From Lacihabitans sp. LS3-19 (GTDB lineage Bacteria > Bacteroidota > Bacteroidia > Cytophagales > Spirosomataceae), in the NCBI RefSeq assembly GCF_024343575.1, contig NZ_RJUA01000123.1, positions 1 to 59,545 of the forward strand: a stretch of 59,545 nt of DNA, given 5' to 3'. The first letter of the stretch is position 1; each line of letters begins with the position of its first letter. A program made the translations under genes and the position numbers. Under the pieces are notes generated by a model that was not told where the DNA came from, ran no database searches, and saw only the letters and a program-made list of their open reading frames with translations. Below, in pieces: positions 22,817-34,000 of this stretch.

Positions 22817-24681
22817 TTTTCTGTTATTTCTGTTTCGAAAGTTTGTATATTGTTACAATTGTCAGTTACTTTTAAAACTACATTTCCAAGAAAAGGTTTC
22901 GTCTGGTCTAATTTTTCTGACCAAATCATCCCATTTTTATATTCAAAATTCATCAATACCCACTCGTCATTCACAAAACATTCTATGGTTTTTATTCCTG
23001 ATAAACCATCCGAAATCCTGAATTTTAAACTTTCTTGCGTAAGACCTTTTGGGGCTATAGCAGGTGGGTCAAAATCATATAAAGTTTGTATAGTACCAAA
23101 CTCTCTGGTCTGAAATTTCAAAATGTTATTGGTCCATTCGCCACCCAAATACTTCATTTTGGAGCCTTTTAGATAGGCTTTGTATTTTTCAGGATTGGCA
23201 GGAATATTTGTTTTTTTCCATTCTATATCAATATAGCCTTTAAGCGGAATAATATCTTCATGAAAGTATATCTCAGATTCATTGCTTGTAATATTCACAA
23301 ATTCGTCATGGTACAAATTCTCTCTGAAATTAAACTTAAGGTTTTGTTTTTCTATTCTGGGGTTTTCCTTGCTTAAATACGTATTTACAGGCATGGAGGC
23401 AATGATTCCATTAACCTGAATTGCGTCAGGTAGACCATTTTTGAGGTCCAAGATTTTTATTTTTGTTCTTTCAAATGCCTCATCAAAAGGTATTTGTGTT
23501 TGCGTATAGTTTTTAAGAATACTCAATCCGGAATATTCATTTGCAAAATCCTCAACTTCAATTTTTAAGAAATTGTCAATAATTTCCGTTTTTATTTTAG
23601 AGCTTGGAATTGAAGTATTAATAGCCTCTTTTTCTTTCAAAATCTCAAACTCAGCAAAGATGGTATTGGCAAACGCATCGCTTACTCTAAGTTCGACGAT
23701 ATTGCTTTCGTTCTCAATTTCAAACTTTCCATTGGTAGTATTGGTGGAATATAAATCTAGCCCATTTCCTTCCTCTACATAACATTTATGTATTTTTTGG
23801 CCAGAAGTGGTCAATTTTTCATAGTTCACATGGACATTCATGTCAAGTTTATTGTCAAACGGCATTTTGTCCAGTCGGAAATTGTACACGGGTTTATGGT
23901 TTACCACCAAATTTATTTGACTTACGCCTTGTCTGAAAGGACTATTTGAGGCCTTGTCATAAGCCAATACTTCCAATCCAAGCGTGCCTTTTGCAGTTAT
24001 TTTCTGAGCGATTCTATATAAACCGTCTTTTCCTCTGACTACAGGGAAATTAAAAATTCCAAATTTTCCATTTATTCGAGCATCAGAAGACATGGTTTTT
24101 AAGGAAATAAACTGTATAATCGGCGGTGCGGTGTCCTTTAAATCAGAAAATCCGAATTGAGAAGGATCAAGAATTTCTTCTTGGGCGTTTCTAATTTCAA
24201 AATGTAAATGCGGTCCGCCCGAACCACCTGTATTTCCCGACAATGCCACTATTTCTCCTTTTCTAACAGGAAACTGATTGGGCTCAAGTTCAAAATCAAT
24301 CTCCCATGTTTTTTGAGCATATTGTTGACGCACCAAATACTTTTGAAGTGTGTCGTTGAAAACCTTCAAATGAGCATAAACCGTAGTGTAGCCATTAGGA
24401 TGCGTAATATAAAGGGCATTCCCATAGCCTCCATTTTGGATTTTAATTCTAGAAACATAGCCTGCTGCGGCTGCATGTACGTTTTTGCCTTCAACGCCGC
24501 CCGTTCGGATATCAAGACCAGCATGGAAATGGTTGGTTCGGATATCTCCAAAGCAACCTGACAGTGAAGTGCGTTGGCCTGGCTGTATAGGCATTAAAAA
24601 GTAACCTTTCGGAAACTTTGACTGAGAAAAAGATGAAAAATTTATTAAAAAAAGGAAAACACAAACACTTAAAAATCTCAT
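22813..24681 (-). CDS. Exported M23 (LytM-type) peptidase with C-terminal beta domains
   Basis: A 622-residue protein with a signal peptide (residues 1-19). An M23 zinc endopeptidase domain occupies about 25-180, with GDIRTNHFHAGLDIRTGG supplying His and Asp ligands and GPHLHFEIRN the HxH pair. The remaining 430 residues are beta-rich Ig-like or repeat segments of unknown role. It probably cleaves peptidoglycan cross-links in the periplasm. It sits between the FAH-family gene (contiguous, no gap) and bcp (4-bp overlap) in one operon. Confidence 0.92.
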   Translation of the reverse strand: MRFLSVCVFLFLINFSSFSQSKFPKGYFLMPIQPGQRTSLSGCFGDIRTNHFHAGLDIRTGGVEGKNVHAAAAGYVSRIKIQNGGYGNALYITHPNGYTTVYAHLKVFNDTLQKYLVRQQYAQKTWEIDFELEPNQFPVRKGEIVALSGNTGGSGGPHLHFEIRNAQEEILDPSQFGFSDLKDTAPPIIQFISLKTMSSDARINGKFGIFNFPVVRGKDGLYRIAQKITAKGTLGLEVLAYDKASNSPFRQGVSQINLVVNHKPVYNFRLDKMPFDNKLDMNVHVNYEKLTTSGQKIHKCYVEEGNGLDLYSTNTTNGKFEIENESNIVELRVSDAFANTIFAEFEILKEKEAINTSIPSSKIKTEIIDNFLKIEVEDFANEYSGLSILKNYTQTQIPFDEAFERTKIKILDLKNGLPDAIQVNGIIASMPVNTYLSKENPRIEKQNLKFNFRENLYHDEFVNITSNESEIYFHEDIIPLKGYIDIEWKKTNIPANPEKYKAYLKGSKMKYLGGEWTNNILKFQTREFGTIQTLYDFDPPAIAPKGLTQESLKFRISDGLSGIKTIECFVNDEWVLMNFEYKNGMIWSEKLDQTKPFLGNVVLKVTDNCNNIQTFETEITEK

Positions 24682-25290
24682 TTATTTTATTTCAAAATCC
24701 AACATCACTTTATCTTCTATTTTTCCTACCAATCTATCGCCGATTTTAACTGCCGAAACACCGGCCGGCGTTCCTGTAAATATCAAATCTCCGGTTTTTA
24801 AAGTAAAATATTGGGAAATGAAACTTATCAAATAATCAAACGTATAAAGCATCATGCTGGTATTACCAGTTTGTTTTCTTTCGCCATTTATGTCAAGTGA
24901 AAAATTAAGATTATTCATTTCAATTCCTTCTTTCGAAATAAACTCGGAAATAGGAGCGGAGTCATTGAATCCTTTCGCAAGGTCCCATGGCAAACCTTTG
25001 GCTTTGAGTTTTGACTGGATATCACGAGCCGTAAAATCTATTCCTAGGCCAATCTCATCATAATATTTATGAGCAAATTTCTCTTCAATATTTTTTCCAA
25101 TTTTCGAAATTTTCAATACAATTTCCACCTCATGGTGAATGTCTTGTGAGAAAGCTGGATAATAAAAAGGCTCATTGTTTTTTAAAATGGCCGTTTCAGG
25201 TTTCGAAAAAATTACTGGCTGATCTGGTTTCTCATTGTTCAGTTCGGCTATGTGCTCCACATAATTGCGTCCTACTGCTAATATTTTCAT
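24682..25290 (-). CDS. Fumarylacetoacetate hydrolase family protein (FAHD1-like)
   Basis: A 202-residue metal-dependent enzyme with HHEVEIVLKISK carrying the Glu ligands, GLGIDFTARDIQ, and DLIFTGTPAGVSAVKIGDRL. The short length and N-terminus (MKILAVGRNYVEHIAEL) match the FAHD1/YcgM-type acylpyruvate hydrolase or oxaloacetate decarboxylase subfamily. It is the first gene of the operon with the M23 peptidase and bcp. Substrate is not determined by sequence. Confidence 0.9.
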   Translation of the reverse strand: MKILAVGRNYVEHIAELNNEKPDQPVIFSKPETAILKNNEPFYYPAFSQDIHHEVEIVLKISKIGKNIEEKFAHKYYDEIGLGIDFTARDIQSKLKAKGLPWDLAKGFNDSAPISEFISKEGIEMNNLNFSLDINGERKQTGNTSMMLYTFDYLISFISQYFTLKTGDLIFTGTPAGVSAVKIGDRLVGKIEDKVMLDFEIK

Positions 25291-25392
25291 ATAATTAGAA
25301 TTACTTTTTCACAAAAATAAGTCTAAGCTATTAAATCTATCAATTAATTTAGCGTTATTATACTTTAATTTATAAAATTATACATTCAGAAA

Positions 25393-26226
25393 ATGAACAA
25401 AACACTTAAACTTGTGATAACTGTGCTTGTGATGGGCACTTTCTTTTGGGCTTGCCAACGTGTGCCTTTGACAGGCAGAAAGCAATTTGTTGGCTTAGTT
25501 TCTGGGGACCAGATGATGACATTAAGTTTTCAGCAGTACAAAGGTTTTTTGGATACAGTAAAGCAAGTACCAGCTGGCAAAGCGGATGCTCAACAGGTGT
25601 CTAGAGTTGGAGAGAGAATCAAAAAAGCAGCTGAAGATTATTTAATTCAGCAAAATATGGGTTCGGCATTGGACGGATATCAGTGGGAGTTTCGTACAGT
25701 GGAGTCTAAAGAGTTGAACGCTTGGTGTATGCCTGGAGGCAAAGTGTGTTTTTATACAGGTATATTGCCAATATGTAAAGGAGATGCAGGAATAGCGGTA
25801 GTAATGGGGCACGAAGTGGCTCATGCAATAGCTGAGCACGGCCGTGAGCGTATGAGCAGGGCAATGATGGCTCAAGGCTTAACACAAGTGGGTGCTGTAG
25901 CGGCTGGAGTTGCCACAGGCGACCAAAGAGTAATGGAAGCTGCAGGCCAAGTGTTGGGGATAGGTACTCAACTCGGAGGTGTTTTACCAAACAGTAGAAA
26001 ACAAGAATCAGAAGCAGACAAAATCGGCTTGATTTTTATGGCTATGGCGGGTTATGACCCACATGAAGCCGTTGCTTTTTGGCAAAGAATGGAAGAGGCA
26101 GGTAAAAATTCTCAAAAACCACCGAAATTATTGTCTACGCACCCTGCTGATGCTTCTCGTATAGCTGATTTACAAGCCAATATGGACAAGGCGATGAAAT
26201 ATTACTATGCTTATGGCAACAAATAA
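25393..26226 (+). CDS. M48-family metallopeptidase lipoprotein
   Basis: A 277-residue protein with a lipobox (LVMGTFFWAC, Cys at about residue 21). The zinc-binding GHEVAHAIAEHGRERMS lies at about 139-155, and the third ligand region is QESEADKIGLIFMAMAGYDP. This is the LoiP/YggG-like group of membrane-bound quality-control proteases. It is probably periplasmic and monocistronic, with a strong terminator after it. Confidence 0.93.
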   Translation: MNKTLKLVITVLVMGTFFWACQRVPLTGRKQFVGLVSGDQMMTLSFQQYKGFLDTVKQVPAGKADAQQVSRVGERIKKAAEDYLIQQNMGSALDGYQWEFRTVESKELNAWCMPGGKVCFYTGILPICKGDAGIAVVMGHEVAHAIAEHGRERMSRAMMAQGLTQVGAVAAGVATGDQRVMEAAGQVLGIGTQLGGVLPNSRKQESEADKIGLIFMAMAGYDPHEAVAFWQRMEEAGKNSQKPPKLLSTHPADASRIADLQANMDKAMKYYYAYGNK

Positions 26227-26255
26227 TTAGATTAGAATTTCTAATTTTAATAAAG

Positions 26256-26292
26256 AAAATCCTTCCTGACGAAAATTCAGGGAGGATTTTTT
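26256..26292 (+). terminator. Rho-independent terminator
   Basis: AATCCTTCCTG pairs with CAGGGAGGATT (one mismatch) and is followed by six T residues, 30 bp after the M48 gene. Confidence 0.85.
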
Positions 26293-26353
26293 ATACCAAG
26301 CCACATTTTTGGAACGTTTATTGAATTAATGTTGAAAACAAAAACACGCCTTA

Positions 26354-26941
26354 ATGCATAAAATACTATTGCTTTCGGTTTTTGTAGGACTGTTGAGTTC
26401 TTGTCAAAAATTTGAAAGCTTCCAAGAAAACGACCCTTCCTATGCCAACGAAGGGTATTTTATTAAGACTTCACTAAAAAAAACGGATTTGGGTTTGCTC
26501 AAACTTGAGAATCCCCGTGTTTTGGAAAATCCTTCAGATATGTTTGTAGATGGTAAATACTTGTACATCGCCGAGTATGCAAAAGGTATCCAAATTTATA
26601 GCGATCCAGAATCGGCCAATCCCCAGGCTTTGTATTTTATTTCAATTCCTGCCATTAGAAAATTTACAGTTAAAGACGGCCACATTATCTGTGACAATGG
26701 CAACGATTTGATAGCTTTTAGAATTTCGGGTTTTGATAAGTTAGAGCTGTATCCTGGGAAAGAGGATTCTGTTTTGGCTGTTTCAAGCAATTTCGGCTTA
26801 ATTAACCGTAAAGCAGATTTGTTCTCATTTCCCAATTATCCGATTGAGCGAAATGTGTATTTTGAGTGTCCCGATTCGGTAGATTTTGTGGTGGAATGGG
26901 AAAAGAAAGTGATTGATAAAAAGTTAAATTGTTACAGATAA
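26354..26941 (+). CDS. LVIVD-like repeat lipoprotein
   Basis: A 195-residue lipoprotein (MHKILLLSVFVGLLSSC). Residues 55-130 contain strands of LVIVD/beta-propeller type (MFVDGKYLYIAEYAKGIQIYSD, then FISIPAIRKFTVKDGHIICDN), resembling Bacteroidota surface lipoproteins. It is shorter than most family members, as if only two repeats remain. It is the first gene of a four-gene operon (26354-28679) with spacings of 3 bp or small overlaps. Function is unknown. Confidence 0.78.
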   Translation: MHKILLLSVFVGLLSSCQKFESFQENDPSYANEGYFIKTSLKKTDLGLLKLENPRVLENPSDMFVDGKYLYIAEYAKGIQIYSDPESANPQALYFISIPAIRKFTVKDGHIICDNGNDLIAFRISGFDKLELYPGKEDSVLAVSSNFGLINRKADLFSFPNYPIERNVYFECPDSVDFVVEWEKKVIDKKLNCYR

Positions 26942-26944
26942 GCT

Positions 26945-27670
26945 ATGCGTTGGATATATTTAATATTGATTTTTGCGTTTTTTTCCTGTTCAAAAATGGA
27001 AGAAATAGGCTCTTTACGAATTTTGGGAAGCAATACTGAAGTAAACTTTTTCAATGAAACCACCGACCAACAAAATGTATTTTTGAAAAAGAATGAATTG
27101 TATTTTCTTAATTCAAATTTTGTATCTAACCTGAATCTAACCAAATACTCGGCTGATTCCGTAGAAATAGAAAGCATTGCGGGTAACTCGGATACTTTGT
27201 TGTTGATGACTAAAACGGGTTTGCAAATTTATTTTCCTCAAATAAAAAAAACTAACCAGCTGAAAAACTACAATTTCAGCATCTGTGATAAAATGGCAAT
27301 TTTGGATAGTTTTGTGGTTGTTTCAAATGGTAATACTAATTGCCAACCAAATATAGTCTCCAAGGTATTTTTGTTTAAAATAAATGCAGCTACAGAGCTT
27401 CTTTATTTAAATGATTTTCAATCAGACCCAATAATTGACACAAAGGTTTTAAATAGAAAAATAGTAATGCTCTCAAGCTCGGGAAGTTTAGGAGTTTATG
27501 AAATAAAAAATGGAGAAGAATTGGTAAGGCGATCAGAAAAGACAATCGAAAAAGCAGAGTTTTTTAGAGTATTTCCAAATTCAAATAAAATTTTGGTAAA
27601 ATCGCCTTCAGGCATAAGCCAATTCAAAGTTTTGCCTGATTTTTCATTGGAAAAAATAAATGAAATTTAA
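26945..27670 (+). CDS. Lipoprotein of unknown function
   Basis: A 241-residue protein with a lipoprotein signal (MRWIYLILIFAFFSC). The remaining sequence is beta-rich and may form a propeller-like fold related to the LVIVD-like protein just upstream, but I cannot align a family. It starts 3 bp after the preceding stop and shares the A of its TAA with the ATG of the next gene. Confidence 0.72.
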   Translation: MRWIYLILIFAFFSCSKMEEIGSLRILGSNTEVNFFNETTDQQNVFLKKNELYFLNSNFVSNLNLTKYSADSVEIESIAGNSDTLLLMTKTGLQIYFPQIKKTNQLKNYNFSICDKMAILDSFVVVSNGNTNCQPNIVSKVFLFKINAATELLYLNDFQSDPIIDTKVLNRKIVMLSSSGSLGVYEIKNGEELVRRSEKTIEKAEFFRVFPNSNKILVKSPSGISQFKVLPDFSLEKINEI

Positions 27671-28416
27671 TGAGAAAGTTTTATAAAATATTGTTTTTTG
27701 TCGGCATAGTAAGCTTTTCTCATGCTCAGATGGCAGCTGTGGAGGCTACTGAGCCAATTGCATCTCGTGATCCTGTTAAGTTTACTCATATTCCGTTTTT
27801 GTTGCTGAGATTTAATCCAACTGCTTTGTTTGGGTATAACAATACCTTACAGTATGGGGCTGAACTAGCACCTCCTTTCGGCAAATTCAGTTTTAGTTTT
27901 GATTATGGAAAAGGAAAGGGGTCCGGAAATTTCAATAAATATGTAAAGAAAAACCAAGCAGAAAATTTGAATAAAGAGTTTAGAGGCGAGATAAAAATGT
28001 ATTTCTCTGATTGGTTTCCGTTTTATGCCTTAGATAAAAAACCTTTTGGTAGGTATTATTCTATCGAATATGTTCAAGGTCAATATGATAGAACGGTTGA
28101 TATGGCAACTGGTGTTGGTGGAACAACTTTACCCTCATTCGCAAAATTTGAAAATGTGGCATATACCGAAAAAACTCAGGCTGTTCATCTTAAATTTGGA
28201 AAGCATATTCATTTGCACAAGCATTTGTTTTTGGATGCTTACGCTGGTTTGGGAATGGGAAAATATACGAGTATTGACGCCGCCGCAAGCACGGACGACT
28301 TGGAAAACGTGCCTTTGCATTTTGGTTTTTTGAGCAATAAAAGTCTTAGACAACCTGGGACCAAAGGCTTATATTTTAGTAAAACGGCAGGGATTAGAAT
28401 AGCGATACCATTATGA
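27670..28416 (+). CDS. Outer-membrane beta-barrel protein
   Basis: A 248-residue protein with a signal peptide (about 1-20). The strand pattern (FTHIPFLLLRFNPTALFGYN, YGAELAPPFGKFSFSFDYG, YYSIEYVQGQY, LFLDAYAGLGMGKY) resembles DUF3575-type or OmpW-like barrels. The C-terminus ends in alternating hydrophobic residues (AGIRIAIPL). It overlaps the next gene by 4 bp. It is likely the membrane component of an operon that otherwise makes lipoproteins. Confidence 0.75.
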   Translation: MRKFYKILFFVGIVSFSHAQMAAVEATEPIASRDPVKFTHIPFLLLRFNPTALFGYNNTLQYGAELAPPFGKFSFSFDYGKGKGSGNFNKYVKKNQAENLNKEFRGEIKMYFSDWFPFYALDKKPFGRYYSIEYVQGQYDRTVDMATGVGGTTLPSFAKFENVAYTEKTQAVHLKFGKHIHLHKHLFLDAYAGLGMGKYTSIDAAASTDDLENVPLHFGFLSNKSLRQPGTKGLYFSKTAGIRIAIPL

Positions 28417-28679
28417 AAAAGTTAATATTATTGATATTTGTTGTAGTTTCTATGGGTTCTTGCTGGGCTCCCAGATGCCCAATGCAAACTTGCCACGTAA
28501 GAATGGAACATCAACATGGGGACCTGGTAACAGGAGTGTTCGCTGGTAGATATCTATATCCGCCAAGAGTTCATTTTCTTTGGGACAAAAACAAAGGACA
28601 AAAAGTGCCAGATGCTGTCTTGGCTCCAAAAGGTGGTAATAGAAAAGCTAGGAAGAAGTTTCCATGGGAGAAGTGGTAA
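28413..28679 (+). CDS. Small Cys/His-containing lipoprotein
   Basis: An 88-residue protein with a lipobox (VVSMGSC). The mature part starts CWAPRCPMQTCHVRMEHQHGD, a cysteine and histidine cluster that could bind metal. A basic tail rich in Lys, Arg and Trp follows. Small proteins of this type are conserved in Bacteroidota without assigned function. It is the last gene of the 26354-28679 operon. Confidence 0.7.
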   Translation: MKKLILLIFVVVSMGSCWAPRCPMQTCHVRMEHQHGDLVTGVFAGRYLYPPRVHFLWDKNKGQKVPDAVLAPKGGNRKARKKFPWEKW

Positions 28680-28830
28680 GTTGGTAAGTTAGTAAGTTTG
28701 AAAGTTAGTAAGTTGGAAAGTTAGAATTTGGTAATTTGGTAAGTTGGAAAGTTTGAAAGTTGGAAAGTTTGAAAGTTTGAAAGTTTGAAAGGTGGTAAGT
28801 TTGAAAGGTGGAAAGTTAGTATTTGGAAAG
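28675..28830. repeat. AAGTTGGTAAGTT-type low-complexity repeat
   Basis: About 150 bp of 8-bp-related units (GGTAAGTT, GAAAGTTT, GGAAAGTT) begin at the stop codon of the small lipoprotein gene. No gene is present. The rest of 28831-29016 holds only the dnaJ terminator. Confidence 0.75.
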
Positions 28831-28950
28831 AGGAAGTAGATTGGTACTTGAAAAGTTTATTTTAGAAATGAAAATAGATTTTCGATTGATTAATAAAAGA
28901 CTTTAAATATTGCATAATAACGATTGTTTTTAATTTCTTGCAAAATAAAA

Positions 28951-28994
28951 AAAACTCTGATTTAGTAGCTAAAATTGCTCAAAATCAGAGTTTT
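28951..28994 (-). terminator. Terminator of dnaJ
   Basis: A perfect 13-bp stem (AAAACTCTGATTT with AAATCAGAGTTTT) with an 18-nt loop and a T-run on the minus strand lies just beyond the dnaJ stop. Confidence 0.88.
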
Positions 28995-29016
28995 GTATTT
29001 GGATTCTATAGTTTGC

Positions 29017-30174
29017 TTATTTGAAGAAATCCTTCATTTTATCGAATATGCTTTTGTTGTCAGAGCCTACCTTCGGCATAAAGTTTGGCGAGTCTCTTAG
29101 CTTTTCTAAGATTGCTTTTTCGTCTGAACTCACACTTTTTGGTGTGTAAATATTCACATAAATTAACTGGTCACCTGTTCCGTAGCCATTGATATCCTTA
29201 AATCCTTTGCCTTTTAATCTTAACACTTCTCCAGCCTGAGTGCCAGGTTTAATATGTATTTTTACTTTTCCGCTCACTACCGGAATCTCCACTTCTTTAC
29301 CTAAAACCGCATCTACAAAGTTTAGAGGAAGGTCAAAGATGATATTGTTTCCGTCGCGTTTCAATTGTGGATGCTCTTCTTCCTCTATCTGAATCAAAAG
29401 ATCTCCAGCTATTCCACCTCTTGCAGGTACGTTTCCTTTGCCTGACATCGACAATTGCATACCTTCGGCAACTCCTGCAGGTATTTTTATTGAAATCATG
29501 TCTTCCTCCAGTACTCTACCTTCGCCAAAACACGACTCACAACGGTCTAATACCACTTTGCCTTCACCATTACATACGTGGCAAGTATTGGTAGTGACCA
29601 TCTGACCCAACATGGTCTGCTGTACACGTCTTATTTGTCCAGAACCTTGGCAAGTTCCACATGTTTGAAGCGATGTGCCATGTTTTGAACCATTTCCAGT
29701 ACAAACTTTACATGCAACATAGCGTTTTACTTTTATTTTCTTTTCTACACCATTGGCTATTTCTTCTACATTCAGCTTCAATTTTATTCTTAAATCAGAG
29801 CCTTTTCTGACAGCTTTACGACCACCGCCGCTTCGACCACCGCCGCCAAAGAAACTGCCAAATGGGCTTCCATCGCCAAAAATATCGCCAAACTGAGAGA
29901 AGATGTCTTCCATGTTTACGCCTCCTTGGCCGCCAAAACCGCTGGCACCACCAACGCCTTCATGTCCGAACCTGTCATATCTTGCCTTTTTGTCAGGGTC
30001 TGACAAAACGCCATAAGCCTCAGCTATTTCTTTAAACTTTTCTTCCGCCTCTTTGTCGCCAGGGTTTTTATCTGGATGGTACTTTATGGCTAATTTTCTG
30101 TACGCCTTCTTTAGTTCATCTGTGGTTACACTCTTTGCAACTCCCAACAACTCATAATAATCCTTTTTTGCCAT
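29017..30174 (-). CDS. dnaJ: Chaperone protein DnaJ
   Basis: A 385-residue Hsp40 co-chaperone that stimulates DnaK ATPase. It has a J domain with HPD ([17 protein letters not shown]), a Gly/Phe-rich segment (about 75-120), and four zinc-binding CxxCxGxG repeats. The repeats begin [24 protein letters not shown] and CESCFGEG. The client-binding C-terminal domains follow. It is downstream of grpE with a 193-bp gap, so an internal promoter is possible. dnaK is not in the window. Confidence 0.97.
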   Translation of the reverse strand: MAKKDYYELLGVAKSVTTDELKKAYRKLAIKYHPDKNPGDKEAEEKFKEIAEAYGVLSDPDKKARYDRFGHEGVGGASGFGGQGGVNMEDIFSQFGDIFGDGSPFGSFFGGGGRSGGGRKAVRKGSDLRIKLKLNVEEIANGVEKKIKVKRYVACKVCTGNGSKHGTSLQTCGTCQGSGQIRRVQQTMLGQMVTTNTCHVCNGEGKVVLDRCESCFGEGRVLEEDMISIKIPAGVAEGMQLSMSGKGNVPARGGIAGDLLIQIEEEEHPQLKRDGNNIIFDLPLNFVDAVLGKEVEIPVVSGKVKIHIKPGTQAGEVLRLKGKGFKDINGYGTGDQLIYVNIYTPKSVSSDEKAILEKLRDSPNFMPKVGSDNKSIFDKMKDFFK

Positions 30175-30367
30175 ATTTCTTTAGCTTGTAGCCAAACATT
30201 TCCGATGGCTATCGGTATATTTTGCTATATTTATTTATAATTCGCTTTTATTAAGGAATTTTGTTTTAAAGAAAATTTGAACTGGTTAAGTTGAAAATTA
30301 TGTAAATTTTCGATTAACCTAATTGATCAAATAACCAATTTTTCAATTTCCCAAAAAACACAATTAA

Positions 30368-30916
30368 TCAACTACCTACTACCACTTTAGCGTATCTAAT
30401 TACTTTATCGTTAAGGTAATAGCCTTTTTCAACTTCGTCAACTACCTTTCCTTTCTTTTCTTCTCCAGCAGCAAATTGCGTTATACATTCGTGCAATTCC
30501 ACATCGAAAACTTGGTCTTTTGAATCCATAGCTTTAAGGCCTTTGCTAGTCAAAGTCTTTTGAAATTTGTTGAATATCAAGTCAATACCCTCTTTAATTG
30601 CTTTTACGTCATCAGAGGTTTCCATTGATTTTTGAGCTCTTTCAAAATCGTCCAATACAGGGATTAGTTCTTTCATTAAGCCTTCAGTGGCATTCATGAT
30701 TGTGTCGATTTTTTCTTTCGCTGTACGTCTTCTATAATTTTCAAACTCTGAGTAAAGTCTGATATATTTATCTTTCGCTTCAGCAACTTCAGCTTCTAAC
30801 TTATGAGTTTCACCTATTATTTCCTCAAAAACCTCTGATTCGTTCACAGGAGACTCATTTTCGTTTGATTGGTCTGTTGTTTTCAATTCTTCTTCTTCTT
30901 GATTATCCTTTTTCAT
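30368..30916 (-). CDS. grpE: Nucleotide exchange factor GrpE
   Basis: A 182-residue protein: an acidic N-terminus, a long coiled coil (about 30-90, ending YSEFENYRRRTAKEKID), then the beta domain with GLKAMDSKDQVFDVELHECI and GYYLNDKVIRYAKVVVG. It exchanges ADP on DnaK in the heat-shock chaperone cycle. It is divergent from the large sensor kinase; the 96-bp gap serves both. Confidence 0.96.
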   Translation of the reverse strand: MKKDNQEEEELKTTDQSNENESPVNESEVFEEIIGETHKLEAEVAEAKDKYIRLYSEFENYRRRTAKEKIDTIMNATEGLMKELIPVLDDFERAQKSMETSDDVKAIKEGIDLIFNKFQKTLTSKGLKAMDSKDQVFDVELHECITQFAAGEEKKGKVVDEVEKGYYLNDKVIRYAKVVVGS

Positions 30917-30936
30917 ACTAAAACGTTAAAATTTCT

Positions 30937-30944
30937 TAGATTTG
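30937..30944 (+). promoter_or_regulatory. -7 box of the sensor kinase gene
   Basis: TAGATTTG fits TAnnTTTG and lies 68 bp before the chosen start at 31013. No convincing -33 TTG is present at the usual distance. Confidence 0.4.
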
Positions 30945-31012
30945 TCATCAATAATTAAACCATTCGCTAGTTTTCTGCCAAAGTGGCAGAGCTATTGTTT
31001 GAAAATCAATAC

Positions 31013-34000
31013 ATGAAGACACTAAAAATATTTCTAATATTATGTATTTCAATGTCGAGTTTTAGCCAAAAACTAAAATACAGGATTGAGCATATTGGTG
31101 CAGAAAATGGTCTTTCCCAGGGATCTGTATATTCTATGTATAAAGATTTGGAAGGTAATATGTGGTTTGGAACAATGGATGGGCTGAATTTTTGGGATGG
31201 ACAAAAAATGAAAGTCTATTATCCTTCAAAAAATAATAAATTCACTATTGACGGCATAGAAATAAAAAAGATAATTGGATATCAGGAGAATATTATTTTG
31301 ATAGGAACTGAAAACTGTTTGAATGTTTTTGATAGAAACACCGAAAAGTTTAAGAAGATTTATTTTAGAAACAAAGAAGGGATTGTTGAAAAAAATGAGG
31401 TTTTCCCTCTAAGTGTTTTGGGAGAAGAACTGACACTTTGGGTTAGCAAAGTTGGCCTCTTGACCTATAATTTTATAACCAAAAAACAAAAAATACTAGT
31501 TTCGGAAGAAAAATATACCACCGATTATTTTAGCAATGTAAATACTACTCAAAATGATCAAGGTAAAAACGTATGGATTCATGCCGAAGATGGTTTGCTA
31601 AGATATAACCTTGAATCAGAGAAAATAAGTTATTTTTTTTCAAAAAATAAGCAAAATCTTGTAGGAAAGCCCGAAGAAATAGTAAAGATTCATATTAAAA
31701 ACAATTTCGTTTGGATTGGCACTTTTGATGGGGTAATTAGATTGGATACCAAAAATTTTGCCATAAAAAGATGGAATAAATTTAAAGAAAATAAAGAAAT
31801 AGGTCACATTTTCGATATTTCATCAGATAGGAAAGGTAATATTTGGCTTGGGACTGAGAAAAATGGACTATTGTTTTTTGATGTACAGAATGAAACATTT
31901 GAACAAATTTCAGCTAAAAGTAATTTCTCGAATTTTAAGCTTCACAATGACGAAGTTAGTTTTGTATTTGTAGATAATGATGGAATTGTTTGGGCCAACA
32001 CCGACCCATATGGTATTGATAAAATCCAAATCCTTCCTGGAAATTTCGGAACTTATAGGTTGAATTTAGAAGGCAAATTGCCAGAAAGTATGCAGAATTT
32101 TTCAATTAGAACTATTCTGCAAGATGGCGACGCTTTATGGCTAGGAACACAGCAGTCGGGTATTTGGAAAGTTAATGCCTCTGATTTAAGTATCGTTAAA
32201 GGTTTCTATAATTTGAATACGAAAATTTTGCCTTCTAATACGATAAGATATACACATAAAGATAAAAATGGGACTATTTGGGTAGGAACTTCGGAGGGTT
32301 TGGCTTATCTCGAAAATGGGCGATTTAAAGAAGTTTTAGGGAAAAAAAGTAAAATGTCCTTGAATTTTATACGAGTTATTGAGGAGTATGGAAATAATCT
32401 TTGGGTAGGTACAGAATCAGGGATTTTTAAAGTTAATAAAAAGAGTCATTTGCAAGAATTGAGCTCAGTTTTTCAAGAAAAAAGGGTTTCTATGATAAGG
32501 TTTTTGTCAAATAAGAGACTTTTAATAGGTGTATATAATGATGGATTATATGAGCTAAATACACAAGATGATTTTAAAACCTATAGCACAAAGAAAATCT
32601 TCGATTCTTGTATACCAATTGTGATGAAAACCATAGGTAACTTCGCTTGGATTGGTACATCTAAAGGTTTGGTGAGGTTAGATATAGAAAAAGGGAGTCT
32701 TAAATGGTACAAAAGAGAGGAAGGACTACCGAGTGAGTTTATATATGCAATAGAAGTCGATGAGAAAAATAAATTGTGGTTAAGCACGAATAAAGGAATT
32801 GTTAAATTTGATCCTGAAGCGGCTGTTTTTCACACTTTTAATATGAACGACGGTTTGCAAGGGTTTGAGTTTAATGGTTATAGTTCTTATAGGGATTCTT
32901 TGTCGGGAGTGATGTATTTTGGAGGCATTAGTGGAATGAATTATTTTAAACCAAATGAAATAAATCTACCTTCTAAGATTGAAAATAATATTTTAAAAAA
33001 TAGCCTAAAAAGTCTTGAACCTACAGATTATCAGGTGTTTTTAGATAAAAAACTAGCATTTACAAGGCCGGAAATTAAAAAAAGTGAATTTTCAAACTCA
33101 TTCCATCGTTTAAACGGTCCATTGCCCAATTTTCTTTATACTGATGCAAACGGCTGGGTTAAATTTGATTTAAGTAATGAGTCTAACCAAAAGTGGTATT
33201 TAGAAGTAGAAAATACACGCTTGAGTGAGGTAGAGATTTGGATTTTTGAAAAAAGTAAAGAAATTTATTATGCTAAGACGGGTGATAACTTGCCCTTTGA
33301 GAAATATCTCCTAAAAGACCCCAATCCGACATTCGAATTAAACCTTATTGAAAATCAGCAGTATGAAATCTATCTCAAAGCCAATACAAGTCGGGACTTG
33401 AAACTCCCGATTAAGATATGGAATGAATCTGCCATAAGTGAGCATCAGAGCAATAGGAAGTTTGTTTGGGGTATTTTTATTGGATTTATCATTTTGATTT
33501 CTTTCTATAACCTATTTCTATGGATTACCATCAAAGACCAAACATATCTGTATTACATGATTTATATTTTGTCTTTCGGATTATTTCAGTTTTCTATTTA
33601 TGGTTTTGCCTTCCAATATTTTTGGTCTAACCATCCATTTAACCAGTATGCTTTTTTAATGTTTTTGTATTTATCGTATATATTTATAACGCTATTTACT
33701 GAGAAATTTCTTGATTTAGACCAAAAACTGAGAAATTGGAAAGCGATGAAAATTTTAATTTTAATTAGCTCAATAGGTTTGTTAATAATAACACCTTTTT
33801 GGCACCCTAATCAGATTAATTATTTTGCTATTGCCCTTAGTTTGATGTTTAGTTTTCTTTATTATTTGATATGTTATGTCTACATAAAAGCTCGCAATCC
33901 GCTAATATTTTACTATGCATTGGCTATCTTTTTTTTAACGTCAGCTTCCACCATACTAGCTTTGCAAAACTTGGGAATCATCAGTTCTTTAAATCAGGAA